Positions 11,231 through 23,015 are shown, counted from the stretch's first letter. The stretch: DNA of 64,000 bases from Odontocerum albicorne (GCA_949825065.1 OX463839.1:25554212-25618211); one strand, 5' to 3'. Notes: generated by a model from the letters alone, not told the origin. A program made the numbers and translations.

Positions 11231-12695
11231 AGGCTTATTTTAATACTTGTCTTTATTTCCTGAGAAGGATCCCATTTTTTTGTTTATCCACGTTCCCAAA
11301 TTTATATATCGATTGACACGTTATACAGGTTCACTGTTCATTATTATACAATACTTAGACATGATCTTATTACTATTGATAATTAAGTTTTTGGATATTT
11401 ATTTAAGACCATATAGATTATTAATAAAAAAATCGTAAGTCATCTCATCTGATCGTTACGAAGAAATTTGATGATACAGAGACCGTGATTTATCTTTGTT
11501 ATTTTTTCAGATATCGTTATTAGTTTGCTATATTGTTCAATTGGATATATTTTAAAATTTAACTGAATATATTATATAAAAAAGTACCTTTTGTGATATA
11601 CGAGTATATTAAAGTTTTAGGATGTATAATAAACATATTACATTTTCGATTTATGTTTTTAGATGTGTATTGAGTTAATGAATTATGTCAGTATTTTTTG
11701 GTTTTTCTCTTTAAAACACTTTTTCCTTCTTCTATGTTTCATCCTAATAAGCTCTAGTCAGTTGTATGCTTGTACATATTTTATGTATGTACGTACTCTT
11801 TTTTGTGTATGATTCATGCTAATGTTTTGATTTTTATAATTTTAAATATGTAACTATTTTTATAGTCGAAATCCACCGTACACTGTATAAATAAAAAAAT
11901 GAATTCGTATATCTTTGAACGATTCAAAAATACAGTGCCAATTTACAATTATACCGTAAATATAAAAGGTGATATTAAATCCGATCGTGATATTATAGGT
12001 CATTCAACATAACCAAATGTAATATATATGTATACAATCTGTTGCAGCTCGAATTGACGCAAGCAATAACATAATATGACGAAGCATTCAGAAACACATT
12101 TAATATAGCCTGCGCGATGCCATCCAATGTGATTTCATTCAACTGGCGATATTGGAAATGTTATGCATGGAGTTGCATCTCGATTAGATCGACTAACTTT
12201 ATAGTGGAGAACGTGGAACCAGTATCGATATAAGCGTATTTATTGAGGTAGACGAGAAGCCACTGTATTTCTTTATATGAGTGAATAAAAATCCAGATTA
12301 TTTTTATATTTGTGATTCTTGGTATGATGAATTTGATGGTAGCCGAGATAAAGGTAAAATAGTACTTCAAAACCTTTGCAGCGAAGGTTGGTTTAATGGG
12401 GCCGAATACAATATTATCTACCAACCACGCTTTTAATTTGTTCGATCACCACTACAGATATGTTGAAGCGTTGTCATATGAATTAATTAATTGTGGCCTG
12501 TGTTCAACTTGCGATTTGATTTTTTTTATAATATGGGTATTTCTCGAACGCCGATTCGACTTTAGTATAATTTATTTCTTTAAAAATATGGTGACAAAAA
12601 TAATTTTAATATTGAAATGAAGTTTTTAATGAAAAATTTTCAAGTCGAAGTCACTCACAGGAATAAAACACCCGACTATATTTTATGCCACGAAC

Positions 12696-12791
12696 CATTC
12701 CAGAGTACACATCTTTGTGATTCAATACATTCCAGAGTGCACATATTTGTGATTCAATACATTCCAGAGTGCACATATCTGTGATTCAATA
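12696..12791. repeat. 32-bp tandem repeat, three copies
   Basis: The units start at 12696, 12728 and 12760, each CATTCCAGAGTGCACAT followed by a variable base pair and TGTGATTCAATA. The first unit differs at a few positions. Confidence 0.9.
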
Positions 12792-13174
12792 CGCCTTTGT
12801 GATGTGAATTTAAAAATACAACTTAAATTGAATGTTATATTATCCCTCCTTTATTAACATATAATTATTACTTGCCAGTTTTCTCACCAGTTATATTTCA
12901 AATTATTGAGGTTGTATGTTCCATCGGAAGTGTGTGTGTGTGTGTGTGTGTGGTCTGTTGACCTGTCACCTGTCGTGGGGATGAATGCATTCAGTGAAAT
13001 AATAACGTTTCACCTCCAACTTTGATGAATGGGAGAGAAAAGTGGACGAGGAAAAACACTAAAAGGAGCCAAATAAATGCAAGACCAAGGAAAATATGAT
13101 TGAATCAAGTGAATGATATTTTGAAAGAAGGGTATGTAAGAAGTCAGAAAAATTGTAAGAGTTGTATAAGAAAG

Positions 13175-13179
13175 TGTAT
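13175..13179. repeat. 5-bp target-site duplication, left copy
   Basis: TGTAT here and TGTAT at 18952-18956 flank the inserted LTR sequence, which begins TGTATCGG and ends GGTACA. Five bases with TG...CA ends is the usual LTR-retrotransposon signature. Confidence 0.8.
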
Positions 13180-13584
13180 TGTATCGGACGTGTGCCGTCA
13201 CCCGTGTGTGTGTGTATGTGCTATGAAAAAGACATCGTGTGTAGATCTGTATTGCTGGACCTTTATGTTGTAGTCCTATGATATTTGTTGCAATAATGTG
13301 TTCGTAATTCCATTTGTTCCTGTATTTGTACCTGTAAAATGCTATATGTTCATGTTAAATATTATATTTGTATGTCATTATGTCATATGTCTGTTTGAAT
13401 CCGAATGAGCTCGCGACCGCGGCGGAAATTGTGTCGCGGCCGAGCCATCGAGACTAGGCCAAAAGGCGGTCAGTTTAAGCGGCCCCCCGAGCCCCTAACG
13501 TGGGTTTTCCTCGCGACTGACGGGCGCTTACTCTGGCCGACTTTCCATTAATATAGAGGGTACCACCCAATTTGTAAATCCATT

Positions 13585-16500
13585 CGGCCGCCAACAGCCA
13601 ACTTAGACGGTCGCCTATAACAGCGCTCTCCGACGCTCTCACCACCTTAGAGTAAACGGAGCCCGTTACCGTCACATCAGCCGGGGTTTTGGCTCGCTCA
13701 GCGCACGCTAGCGTTGACGAGAGTTTTCCCTTGAGCTGCTACAAAGTGCATGTGTTGTGTCAGCAGTGTTTGTGTCTCCAACGCATCATCAACATCACCA
13801 GCCCGAAAGGACATCAATCATCCCAGCCCTAGACTTCATTAGGACTCCATCACACTAAGAAGGAGGGAAAAAGAAGGCCCCCCGACACCGTAGTTCCAGC
13901 CTTCACCGGTGCTCGAGTGTCACGCCCGACGACGTTCACCGACGTCTCCTCATCGGGTGAGTGAACGGACTCTTCTCTTCCCTCCCCCTCCCCTCTGTAC
14001 GATTTATATTATTATCTATATACCTACAATTATATAATTTATTTTATAAAATGCACTCCACTAGCGCCGACGCCGTCCACTGGCGTATACGTAAAAAAGG
14101 TTCTCAGCGCAAAATTACGCGGGTCCTCCCAGTAAAAGACCCCCCGGTCTCCCAAAATGCCCCTACGTCTCTCGAGGAATTTACCTCCCAAATTCGAAAC
14201 AAAAAGTCCCTCGCGCAAGCCATGAGCTACCTCTTGACCCTCCTCACACGAGGTACAATTCAATTTGTGGGCGACAAGACGGAAGTCGACAAAGTCATCT
14301 CCCCGCTCTCCGTCCCACCAACGCTGGCGACCACCCCCGCCCAGCCCAAGTTATCATTGGGAAAGCCTAGCCCCCCGTCGGCCCCTCCCGCCAAAATAAA
14401 CACGGACGGTGTACCCACCACCCCCGTCCCCAAAATTAGAATCACCTCAGCTTCTCGCCCCTCTTCAACTGTCCAGCCGGATGATTCCGACATGGACTGG
14501 CAGACGGTATCAAACCGTCGAAAGAGGTCACCTGACAGCCCTCCAAAAGAGCTTTCAGCTCCTAACATTGCCACTGCCAAAAAGCAGAGGCTACCTAGCC
14601 CACCGGGCTCAGTCTCTCCAGACACACCGGCTCCCGCTCAAGCCGCTCCTGTCCCGACAAAATCGGAACGCATCCCGCCTATTATTCTGCGGGATGCGGA
14701 AAAATACTCGGAGCTTCGGAAGAAGCTCCACGCTGCCAATATGCCCTTCACATCGAAGGCTTTGAGCAGCGGTGACCTCCATATACAGACGAAGTCTGTC
14801 GACGGATACCGTCTGCTAGCAACGGAATCAAACCGTCTCAAGGTACCGTATTATACGTACCAACTAGACAGCGAGAGACCCCTCCTCGTTGTCCTTCGCG
14901 GCGTCCACACCTCCTTCGGAGTAGAGGAGATTATCGCCGAACTGAAATCCCTCGACTACCCGGTCCTAAACGTCTTCAGGATGAAGGACCGGAGGCGGAA
15001 AGTCCTGCCTTTGGTGATTGTCAAACTCACCAAATCCCCTGAAGGACGCCGAATTTACAACGACCTCCACAGCATCTTCGACTTGAAGATCTCCGTGGAG
15101 GAGTTGCGAAAAAATACATCCGCAGGGCAGTGTCACCGCTGCCAAAAATTTTTCCATAGCGCTGGCAGTTGTCACGCCCCTCCCGTGTGTGTTAAATGCG
15201 CACGCAATCACAGAACGTCCGACTGCAAAAAGCCGGACGACTCCCCCGCAAGATGCGCCAACTGCGGCGGCGACCACCCGGCCAACTACAGAGCCTGTCC
15301 CTCACACCCTCTTAGTAGAAATGCCAAACAGGCCTACCCCTCCGCGCCACCGCCAGCCAGAGAAGCCCCCAGGAGGTCCCCTCCTCTAGCGAAACCAGTG
15401 TCGAATGTCGCGTCCCCCGCGATCTCATACGCGAGCATTACGAAATATGCCCGCCCCCAGCTCTCCGCCCAACCGCGCCCCCAAGTAACACCCCCTAATC
15501 TGCGCTATCCATCGCAGGCCGACATATCCGCGGTATTGAGGAACCTCCCCTCGCAATGTGTGTGCCTCACAATGGCTAGAGTCAGCAGACCCTGCCATCT
15601 AACCGTCGCGTTCTGGAATGCAAACGGCACTTGCAAAACCAACAAGCAAGAAATCGAGGACTTCATCGTCGAGCACAACCTAGATGTGATGATGATTAAT
15701 GAATCCTTCTTAAAACCCAGCCACCGATACTCACTTCGTAATTATTATGTTTACCGTAATGACCGCCTCACAGGCAGAGGAGGCGGCACAGCTATCATAA
15801 TAAAGGCGAGTCTCGATCACTGCCTTTCCGCATCTCCCCCCACGGACAACATCGAGAGCACCAGCGGTGTGGTTCAAACCCTCAACCACGGTCCTCTCAA
15901 GCTCGTGTCCGTGTATCTCCGACCGACATTACCATTTCTCGAGTCAGATTTGGACTCACTCTTCGCGGACAATCTTCCCACTATAGTAGCGGGAGATCTC
16001 AACGCCAAACATCCGCTCTGGCACAGCCGAGTCAAAAACGCTCACGGCCGCACGCTAGCCGAGATCTCCTCCCGCAAAAAATACTTTGTGGACGCCCCCG
16101 CCACTCCGACTAGATACTCCCAAAGAGACAACGACTCTGCAGACGTCTTAGACATCATCATCAAAAATGACATCCCGTTTTATAGCGACTTGCTAGTTCT
16201 AGAGCAGTTGCAGTCAGACCACTACCCGGTTTTATTAACACTCACCGACAACAACCCTCTTCAGGATCCGTTACCTTTCAGGAGGCATATCACCTCCTGG
16301 GATGATTTCGCGGCCACTCTCGAATCTAATATAAGAGTGCCGACCTCTCTTCCTGACTCCGAGGCCATCGATGTAGCGGTGAGCTATCTCACCGACAACA
16401 TCAAATCGGCCCTTGAGTCAGCTTCTAAACTGAGACCTCCTCATAAACCGGATCCCCCGCTCCCCGTCGATATTAAAACGAAAATCGCGGAGAAGAACAA

Positions 16501-18600
16501 GATCAGAAAGCTATGGCAAAACACCGCCAACCCCACGTACAAAACTTTGTACAATCGTCTGGTGAAACAGATCAAATTCGACCTTCAGCGCCATCGTAAC
16601 GATCGCTGGGGCGAATTTATCGAATCACTCGAAGTCGAGGAACACAAAAAGTGGAGGCTGACTCGTTCTCTCCGTAAAACCCCTCAACGGCCCTCCCCTC
16701 TGCAGGGCCCGAACGGCACAGTTTTCTTGGCGCGAGATCGCGCCGAAATCTTTGCGGGCTTGCTCGCCCTCACTTTTACCCCAAACTCAGACCTCGTCAA
16801 CCCGTCGCACTCCGCCTCAGTTGACAGAACGGTCCGACGAATTATCGCCTCACGACCTCCCCCAACTTCGGATTTCTTCACCCCGAAAGAAGTCCATAAA
16901 ATTATTCACGACCTCCATAATAAGAGAGCTCCCGGTCCAGATTCCATAAATAACTTCACCCTAAAGAAACTCCCGAATAAAGCCGTCTGCGCCATTTCAG
17001 CAATCTTCAATGCCTGCTACAGGCATAGATTCTTCCCTACCGCTCTCAAATGCGCAGACGTTATAATGATTCCGAAACCGGGTAAAAAACTTACACTCCC
17101 CGAAAATCACCGCCCGATCAGCTTACTGCCTACCCTAGGTAAAGTGCTCGAACGACTTATCCTCGATCGCCTAACAAGCGAGATAACCTCGCTTAACATT
17201 ATTCCACATACGCAACACGGTTTTCAACCGCGACACTCGACCTCCCATCAACTTCTTCACGTCGTAGAACATATAGTGACTGGTTATAATAAAAAGCAAC
17301 AAACAACCCTCCTGTCGCTGGACGTGGCGAAAGCCTTCGACACGGTCTGGCACAACGGACTGCTCTTCAAACTGCACAAGGCCGGAATCTCTCTCCGCCT
17401 CGTGCAAATCATAGCTTCATTTCTAAGAGACCGCACCTTCTCCGTCAAGGTGAGCGGTATAAATTCCTCTCACCGCCCCATTCAAGCGGGGGTTCCGCAA
17501 GGAGCCCTCCTCTCTCCCACTCTCTACAATATATACACCAGCGACATGCCCTCTCTCCAGGACCGCCGATCTATCACGGCTCAATATGCAGACGATACGG
17601 CTTTTCTCTCGACTTCGAGATACCCTTGCGATTCCCACTCTCGCATACAAAACTTCATCCCAAGATTAGAACGCTGGTGTAGGAACTGGAAGGTCAAAAT
17701 AAACCCTTCCAAGAGCGCAGCAGTCCGTTTTTCTCGAAGATGCCCCGACTCCATCCGACCACTCAAACTTTTCGGCCAGAGCGTTCCGTGGTGCGACGAG
17801 GTGAAATACCTCGGCGTCACCCTCGACGCGAAGCTGTCCTGGAAAAAGCACACCACCAACATAGCCGGGAGGGCGTACGGCACTCTGAAAGCCCTCACAT
17901 CACTCTTGGGCAGACACAGTAGGATGTCCCCTCGTATCAAGTTAAACTTATACAAGGCCATCATACGTCCCCAGATGACGTACGCCATCCCGGTGTGGGG
18001 CCACGCGGCCGAAACCCACATGCGTAAACTCCAGGTGTTGCAAAACAAGGCAATGCGCATCATTATCGATGCGCCCTACTTTGTCAGCAACAAACGGCTT
18101 CATGAAGATTTAGATCTCCCCACCATCCGAGAATACGCGATCTCTCTGGCCGAGAGGTTCTACAGTTCTCTCCCGAGCCACCCGAACCCCCTAATCAGTT
18201 CACTGTCGGACTACGACGCGAACGCGAATATCATTCACCCCAGGCCGAAGCAGATTCTTCGCACAACCCCCCGACCGCCTATTCGAAACGGTAGGCGGCG
18301 AATTATGCCTAGAGCGCATATTTAACACGTAGTTTATTTTACTCCCATATTTATCTATTTACTATTTATTTTAAAAGTCACAGCGTTCTCCCCCCCCCCA
18401 CCTATCTTCGTAATATATTTTATTTTAATACATATATATCTACGTATATATCTCTATCCTTTCTTTTCTGTATAATTATTTATGAACGCTCGTGACACAT
18501 AAATATAAGTATATTAATATGTACCCGATATATGTATTTGTAACCTTAATATATGTATCAACTTCTATCCCTCCTCTCTAACTATATAAAAAATTTCCAC
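13585..18600 (+). mobile_element. jockey-type non-LTR retrotransposon, apparently full length
   Basis: About 5 kb, including a GC-rich leader (about 13585-14050), one long ORF and a ~275-bp 3' region of AT-rich sequence without a clear poly(A) tail. The exact junctions with the host LTR are not resolved, because similarity fades near 13585 and 18600 and no clean target duplication is visible. Its base composition (GC-rich, third-position C) differs sharply from the AT-rich surroundings. Confidence 0.75.
14051..18325 (+). CDS. jockey-type retrotransposon Gag-endonuclease-reverse transcriptase polyprotein
   Basis: One uninterrupted frame runs from an ATG at 13961; the Met at 14051 (MHSTSADAVHW) is a likelier start, giving 1,424 aa. 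Numbered from 13961: a proline-rich N-terminus; three zinc knuckles at about 390-447 (CHRCQKFFHSAGSC, CVKCARNHRTSDC, CANCGGDHPANYRAC); an AP-type endonuclease from about 546 (AFWNANG, INESFL with catalytic Glu, GDLNAKHPLW, SDHYPVLLTL); and a reverse transcriptase (NHRPISLLPTLGKVLERL, HGFQPRHST, LDVAKAFDTVWH at 1121, GVPQGALLSPTLYN, QYADDTAFLS with YADD at 1209-1212, VKYLGVTLDAKLSW). Such proteins nick DNA and copy their own RNA at the nick. Gag and Pol are usually separate or overlapping in this clade; here they are one frame, with a Met (LTMARVSRP) at the likely ORF2 start. There are no stops, so the copy is recent. Confidence 0.92.
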   Translation: MHSTSADAVHWRIRKKGSQRKITRVLPVKDPPVSQNAPTSLEEFTSQIRNKKSLAQAMSYLLTLLTRGTIQFVGDKTEVDKVISPLSVPPTLATTPAQPKLSLGKPSPPSAPPAKINTDGVPTTPVPKIRITSASRPSSTVQPDDSDMDWQTVSNRRKRSPDSPPKELSAPNIATAKKQRLPSPPGSVSPDTPAPAQAAPVPTKSERIPPIILRDAEKYSELRKKLHAANMPFTSKALSSGDLHIQTKSVDGYRLLATESNRLKVPYYTYQLDSERPLLVVLRGVHTSFGVEEIIAELKSLDYPVLNVFRMKDRRRKVLPLVIVKLTKSPEGRRIYNDLHSIFDLKISVEELRKNTSAGQCHRCQKFFHSAGSCHAPPVCVKCARNHRTSDCKKPDDSPARCANCGGDHPANYRACPSHPLSRNAKQAYPSAPPPAREAPRRSPPLAKPVSNVASPAISYASITKYARPQLSAQPRPQVTPPNLRYPSQADISAVLRNLPSQCVCLTMARVSRPCHLTVAFWNANGTCKTNKQEIEDFIVEHNLDVMMINESFLKPSHRYSLRNYYVYRNDRLTGRGGGTAIIIKASLDHCLSASPPTDNIESTSGVVQTLNHGPLKLVSVYLRPTLPFLESDLDSLFADNLPTIVAGDLNAKHPLWHSRVKNAHGRTLAEISSRKKYFVDAPATPTRYSQRDNDSADVLDIIIKNDIPFYSDLLVLEQLQSDHYPVLLTLTDNNPLQDPLPFRRHITSWDDFAATLESNIRVPTSLPDSEAIDVAVSYLTDNIKSALESASKLRPPHKPDPPLPVDIKTKIAEKNKIRKLWQNTANPTYKTLYNRLVKQIKFDLQRHRNDRWGEFIESLEVEEHKKWRLTRSLRKTPQRPSPLQGPNGTVFLARDRAEIFAGLLALTFTPNSDLVNPSHSASVDRTVRRIIASRPPPTSDFFTPKEVHKIIHDLHNKRAPGPDSINNFTLKKLPNKAVCAISAIFNACYRHRFFPTALKCADVIMIPKPGKKLTLPENHRPISLLPTLGKVLERLILDRLTSEITSLNIIPHTQHGFQPRHSTSHQLLHVVEHIVTGYNKKQQTTLLSLDVAKAFDTVWHNGLLFKLHKAGISLRLVQIIASFLRDRTFSVKVSGINSSHRPIQAGVPQGALLSPTLYNIYTSDMPSLQDRRSITAQYADDTAFLSTSRYPCDSHSRIQNFIPRLERWCRNWKVKINPSKSAAVRFSRRCPDSIRPLKLFGQSVPWCDEVKYLGVTLDAKLSWKKHTTNIAGRAYGTLKALTSLLGRHSRMSPRIKLNLYKAIIRPQMTYAIPVWGHAAETHMRKLQVLQNKAMRIIIDAPYFVSNKRLHEDLDLPTIREYAISLAERFYSSLPSHPNPLISSLSDYDANANIIHPRPKQILRTTPRPPIRNGRRRIMPRAHI

Positions 18601-18951
18601 ACCCCCACCCAAATATCAATCAAACAAGTCCGTTCAAACAACATCCGATGAAGGAGTAAGGTGTCCATAAATCGGACCGACACTCCGAGTAAAATCCCAA
18701 CTAGACGAATTTGTAAATCACTTCTCACTGTGTTCTCGTTGAAATACATTCTCAGTAAATACCGATTTTACCGTGTTTTACTTGAGACCCGCTACCCTAC
18801 ATCAAGCTGCCTGAGAGGAATCTCTGCCTGCTCTTCTTCTTCTTCTTCTGCTGGATCTTCGCTACGGAATTCGCGACGTCGATTCTTCGAGCGCTACGCG
18901 GCGACCAACGATCTATTTCAATTTCTACAGTCTTTGTACCTGTCTGGTACA

Positions 18952-18956
18952 TGTAT
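18952..18956. repeat. 5-bp target-site duplication, right copy
   Basis: TGTAT, matching 13175-13179, directly after the LTR end GGTACA. Confidence 0.8.
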
Positions 18957-20047
18957 TGATGTAGAAGATGCGAAATATGTGTGTCGAGATCTGTCTTCTC
19001 TTCTTACCCTAACAGAAAAATGGCGTGATTGTATGTATGTATATAATTTATTATTAAATATTCTTATATGGTGTTGTACAAAGATAAAGTTGAAACTTTA
19101 CTTTTAATTTATTTTTAATGAATCCTTTCAATAAAGAGCTTCTCATTGAGTAAATAAAGCGATGCGATGTTATGCTTTGAAATAAAATTGTATTTTTATA
19201 CAAAACGCCCGCGAAAAAACTTCAACGTTGATAGTGAGACTGGTTTGTTCAAAATATCTTTGCAATTAAATTGTTAAGCAGATAAAAATAAAACATTTTA
19301 CATTTCAAAGAAAAAATAACTAATGGAGTTGTATTTTATAATTAATTATTAGCCTTCTTCATTCCAGTGCTGATTAAAGGCATTTCCTTTATGTTTTTAT
19401 TTGGTCTTATCCTACACCAAACGTCTACACTGTGGTTTCGAAAACCTTTAATTTTATTCTAGTATGATAGATTACTGTGTTAAAAATCGTTTGAATTTTA
19501 AATAACAAATTTAAGTTATTTTCAAGGTTACATAAATACATAGATAATATTCTGAGTTTAGTGTAAAACATTGTTTAAGTATTACTGTGAATAACGTTCC
19601 ATCATATTTATAGTCTAAATCTTAATTGGTTTTACACAATTGTTTTTTTTGTTATTTTAACAAGTTTATTTTGTTGCTATAACAGTGAAGTTATTATAGC
19701 GTAATATTCAATGAATTGATTATCTTTATTTTTGGTTAATGTCCGTTTTTTCGAGTAATATTTCACTAAATTGATGTTTGTTTACCACAAACTGTAAGAT
19801 ATATGGAAAGAAAGTGCAACTTCAGGAGGCACAAGAAGACAGCCCTTTTGGGGGCTCTTATCAAAGTTTGTGATTATATATGAACACTGACAATATATAC
19901 GTACACTACACTACACCTAAAGCAGAAGGTGTTATTATCACATATCGGAAGATTTAAAACGGTTTCTTCGTACTTCGTCTTTCCTTGGTAAGTTTTCTGC
20001 AGTTTTCTTATCAAATATATTTTTCTAAATATATGCAAATGCGGAGA

Positions 20048-20537
20048 AGTTCCGAATCTAATTGCTGTAGCTACCACTCTTCTATCCTCACACTCAAGTT
20101 CCTAATCTAATTGCTGTAGCTACCATTCTCCTATCCTCACACTCAAGTTCCTAATCTAATTGCTGTAGCTACCACTCTCCTATCCTCACACTCAAGTTCC
20201 TAATCTAATTGCTCTAGCTACCACTCTCCTATCCTCACACTCAAGTTCCTAATCTAATTGCTGTAGCTACCACTCTCATATCCTCACACTCAAGTTCCTA
20301 ATCTAATTGCTCTAGCTACCACTCTCCTATCCTCACACTCAAGTTCCTAATCTAATTGCTGTAGCTAGCATTCCCCTATCCTCACACTCAAGTTCCTAAT
20401 CTAATTGCTGTAGCGACCACTATCCTATCCTCACACTCAAGTTCCTAATCTAATTGCTCTAGCTACCACTCTCCTATCCTCACACTCAAGTTCCTAATCT
20501 AATTGCTATAGCTACCACTCTGCTATCCTCACACTCA
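20048..20537. repeat. 49-bp tandem repeat, about ten copies
   Basis: The unit begins AGTTCCTAATCTAATTGCTG and continues through TAGCTACCACTCTCCTATCC to TCACACTCA. Copies start every 49 bp from 20048. Variation is concentrated in two positions, GCTG/GCTC/GCTA and the CTCTCC block. Confidence 0.93.
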
Positions 20538-21160
20538 ATTTACTTTTAATGTTATATTTTTTATCTGTCAACAGAATTATGTTTCAATTCCAAGTTACGA
20601 GTAAAATTCCCACTAAACGACGCTATATAAACTGGACGCTATATTATTCAATAATAAAGTACTTTGTTATTCCACTAATTACTAAAATTAATGGAATAAC
20701 AATGTATTTTATTACTAAACATGTTTGAGTTCCAGAAAGGCATTAGATAAATTGAAAATCGCCAGAGTCGTGTTTAAGACAAAGATGTATAAAATATATA
20801 AGTTCAACAGAGTGATGTTGCTAAATAATTTTTTTCAATTATTGTGAGATTGACAAAGCAATTTATTATTAAATATTCTAATATTGAGTTTCAAAAAGGT
20901 AAATCCGAAACATTTGATAAATTAAAAATTTGTGTTATTAAAGTTGATTTAAGAACGACCTATTTAAGTGTGAAGTTATAGTTTAATTTTGATGTAATTT
21001 ATTGTGATTAATTAATATAAATTTATTATGATGTTGATATTCGTACAAGTACTACTCAAATACAAGAAACACCTTAAAAAATTACTATACAATAATTTAA
21101 CCTAATACTAAAATAAATAACTATAAGAATAAAAACCAATCAAAATAATAGTTCACAATT

Positions 21161-21524
21161 TTTAGTGCTGTGGTTATAAAATTGCGTGGCTCGACCTGAT
21201 ATTGGAAGACGATTTAGTGCTGTGGTTATAAAATTGCGTGGCTCGACCTGATATTGGAAGACGATTTAGTGATGTGGTTATAAAATTGCGTGGCTCGACC
21301 TGATATTGCAAGACGATTTAGTGATGTGGTTATAAAATTGCGTGGCTCGACCTGATATTGGAAGACGATTTAGTGATGAGGTTATAAAATTGCGTGGCTC
21401 GACCTGATATTGGAAGACGATTTAGTGATGTGGTTATAAAATTGCGTGGTTTAACCTGATATTGGAAGAAGATTTAGTGATGTGGTTATAAAATTGCGTG
21501 GCTCGACCTGATATTGGAAGACGA
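21161..21524. repeat. 52-bp tandem repeat, seven copies
   Basis: Seven units start at 21161, 21213, 21265, 21317, 21369, 21421 and 21473. Each carries TTTAGTGATGTGGTTATAAA, TTGCGTGGCTCGACCTGATA and TTGGAAGACGA. Differences are single substitutions; copy 6 reads GGTTTAACC for GGCTCGACC. A partial TTTAGA follows. Confidence 0.95.
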
Positions 21525-21589
21525 TTTAGAATAATAATTTATAATACAAGTAATAATACAATCAGTTTATAAAGTATGAGAATTTTAGC

Positions 21590-21800
21590 AAGGCTTAGGA
21601 AAACGTGACACGATTACATGAATCAAATTTTGAAAGAAGGAAAAATGAAAAGTCTTTATAAGGAGAGTCGAACATATATGACAACATGTATAGATGTGAC
21701 AGAAGCGAAAGATATATTGTATGTCAGGATAGAATTAAGGTGAAACCTGTTCTCTCTATCTACCTCAATAGCGACATACAGTGATGGTGATGATGATTAA
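21590..21800 (+). pseudogene. LINE 3'-end relic (family X)
   Basis: Reads AAATTTTGAAAGAAGGAAAA, then ACAACATGTATAGATGTGAC and GAAGCGAAAGA, matching 'vLKkGxvkS...aCMxxcxdVxEAkev'. It ends CTCTCTATCTACCTCAATAG and GTGATGGTGATGATG, the family's tail. Confidence 0.7.
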
Positions 21801-22169
21801 TATTATTTTATTTTATTGTAATATAAAATAAATACGTTTCATAGCTGACCTTACGAAAATCGTTAATTTTATTGTTTGAGTTTTTTCAATATGAAAAGTT
21901 GTTAAATTGTTAAGCCAATAAAGATACGAAGGAAACACTCCGATACAGGACGCACTATATTGGCTCGATAAATTTATGGTTTTCCAATGGTACGAGTAGC
22001 ATTTCCAAACCTCCCGGAAGAGGCTATTTTTTCATTCTGTGTGATAAAAAGTAGAACAGTGTCGTTACTTTAGCAAATTTAGTATTTTGAATTATTTATC
22101 TCGGGATACGTCATAAATATGTGACAATATATAATTATTACGAATCTGAACTCTAGTAAAAGGTTTGAA

Positions 22170-22400
22170 ATAAAATGTACAATAGTAAAATCCGAAGTTA
22201 TGGTTATAGAAATAGATGTGGCAATAAAGCATGTGCGATGTATGGGTTAAGTCAGGGAAACTGGATCAGATTGATAAGTTTAGTTATCTGGGCAGTATGT
22301 TTACGTGGAATGGGTGAGTTAAACGGAACATTGAACACATTAAAAAAGGTAAACGGAGCACTTAATATATTGTAATAACAACAATCGCGCTAAATCATAA
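22170..22400 (+). pseudogene. LINE relic (family X, region upstream of the 3' end)
   Basis: One frame keeps LDQIDKFSYLGSMFTWNG, the 'dkFxYLGSmfTxdG' motif that follows the reverse transcriptase core, then VKRNIEHIKKGKRST. A stop and frame shifts interrupt it. Confidence 0.6.
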
Positions 22401-22889
22401 GTAGCAAAAATGATAATACATTTTAATTAGAGTGCCAAACCTTCATTAAACATACTCGTATTTCGCCTCTTCTAAATCCATACTTCATACAAACTTTGCG
22501 AAACTGTTTAGTTCAATCTTTCACCGTGGAATATGATAGAAAAGATTATCTGTAAACAACATCTAAACGTGATTTAATTTCTGCCGGGCTTTTTCTCCTT
22601 CTTCCGAAAAAAACTTAATAACCACGCGATTTAAATTTCAATTTAAATATATCGAAACAACACGTTTCCTATTTGCCCTGGTTGACATATAACTGAATAT
22701 AGAGGTTTCGAATTCGAACTTTTACATCGCCTGACTATGTGAAGGGTGTGGCTGGCTTGGTAGGTCCCATATATGCTCTAACTTGCCCATGATGGAAAAT
22801 TTTGAACCATAGCGGTATCCCTATGTTCCTAGTGAAATAGAGTGTGTTTAATTAGTTATAACTCTAGAGCTGCTTTGTATGTATATAAC

Positions 22890-23015
22890 ACCCATGCGCG
22901 AGTTGGTTAGACGCTTGACTTTCACCTGGAAGTTTGGTGTTCGATTTCGAGGGTAGCATAAAATAAATATAAAAGAATCATCGTCTGGTGAAATAGTTCA
23001 CCAGGTTAATAAGAA
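22890..23015 (+). repeat. tRNA-derived SINE, family 3
   Basis: Head CATGCGCGAGTTGGTTAGAC (A box) and TTTGGTGTTCGATTTCGA (B box), followed by CATCGTCTGGTGAAATAGTT and CACCAGGTTAATAAG. The sequence differs from families 1 and 2, and I see only this copy. Confidence 0.6.

Larger units (their letters stand above)
13180..18951 (+). mobile_element. solo LTR carrying a jockey-type LINE insertion
   Basis: The ends (13180 to about 13585 and about 18600 to 18951) align with the 653-bp copy at 26665-27317. Shared blocks include GGACGTGTGC, CGGTCAGTTTAAGC, ATCCGATGAAGG, GGACCGACACTCCGA, ACCGATTTTACCGTGTTTT and CTTGAGACCCGCTACC. The other copy has no 5-kb interior, so the interior is an insertion into the LTR. 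No second LTR or internal retroelement region is seen beside it. The left part has about 67 bp extra relative to the other copy. Confidence 0.75.
12955..19040 (+). pseudogene. LINE 3'-end relic (family X), split by an LTR insertion
   Basis: The left part (to 13179) contains PTLMNGREKWTRKNTKRSQI and then NDILKEGYVRSQKNCKSC. The right part (from 18957) continues in the same frame as IDVEDAKYVCRDL and ends at TGGCGTGATTGTATG, the family's 3' end. The peptide reads SCIRKCIDVEDAKYVCRD straight across when 13180-18956 is removed and one TGTAT is kept. This is direct evidence that everything between is a later insertion. Confidence 0.85.

Noticed and set aside
14039..18063. Many long open frames antisense or out of frame to the jockey ORF
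   Set aside because: The region is GC-rich with few stop codons, so these are shadows of the real frame. None has a motif.
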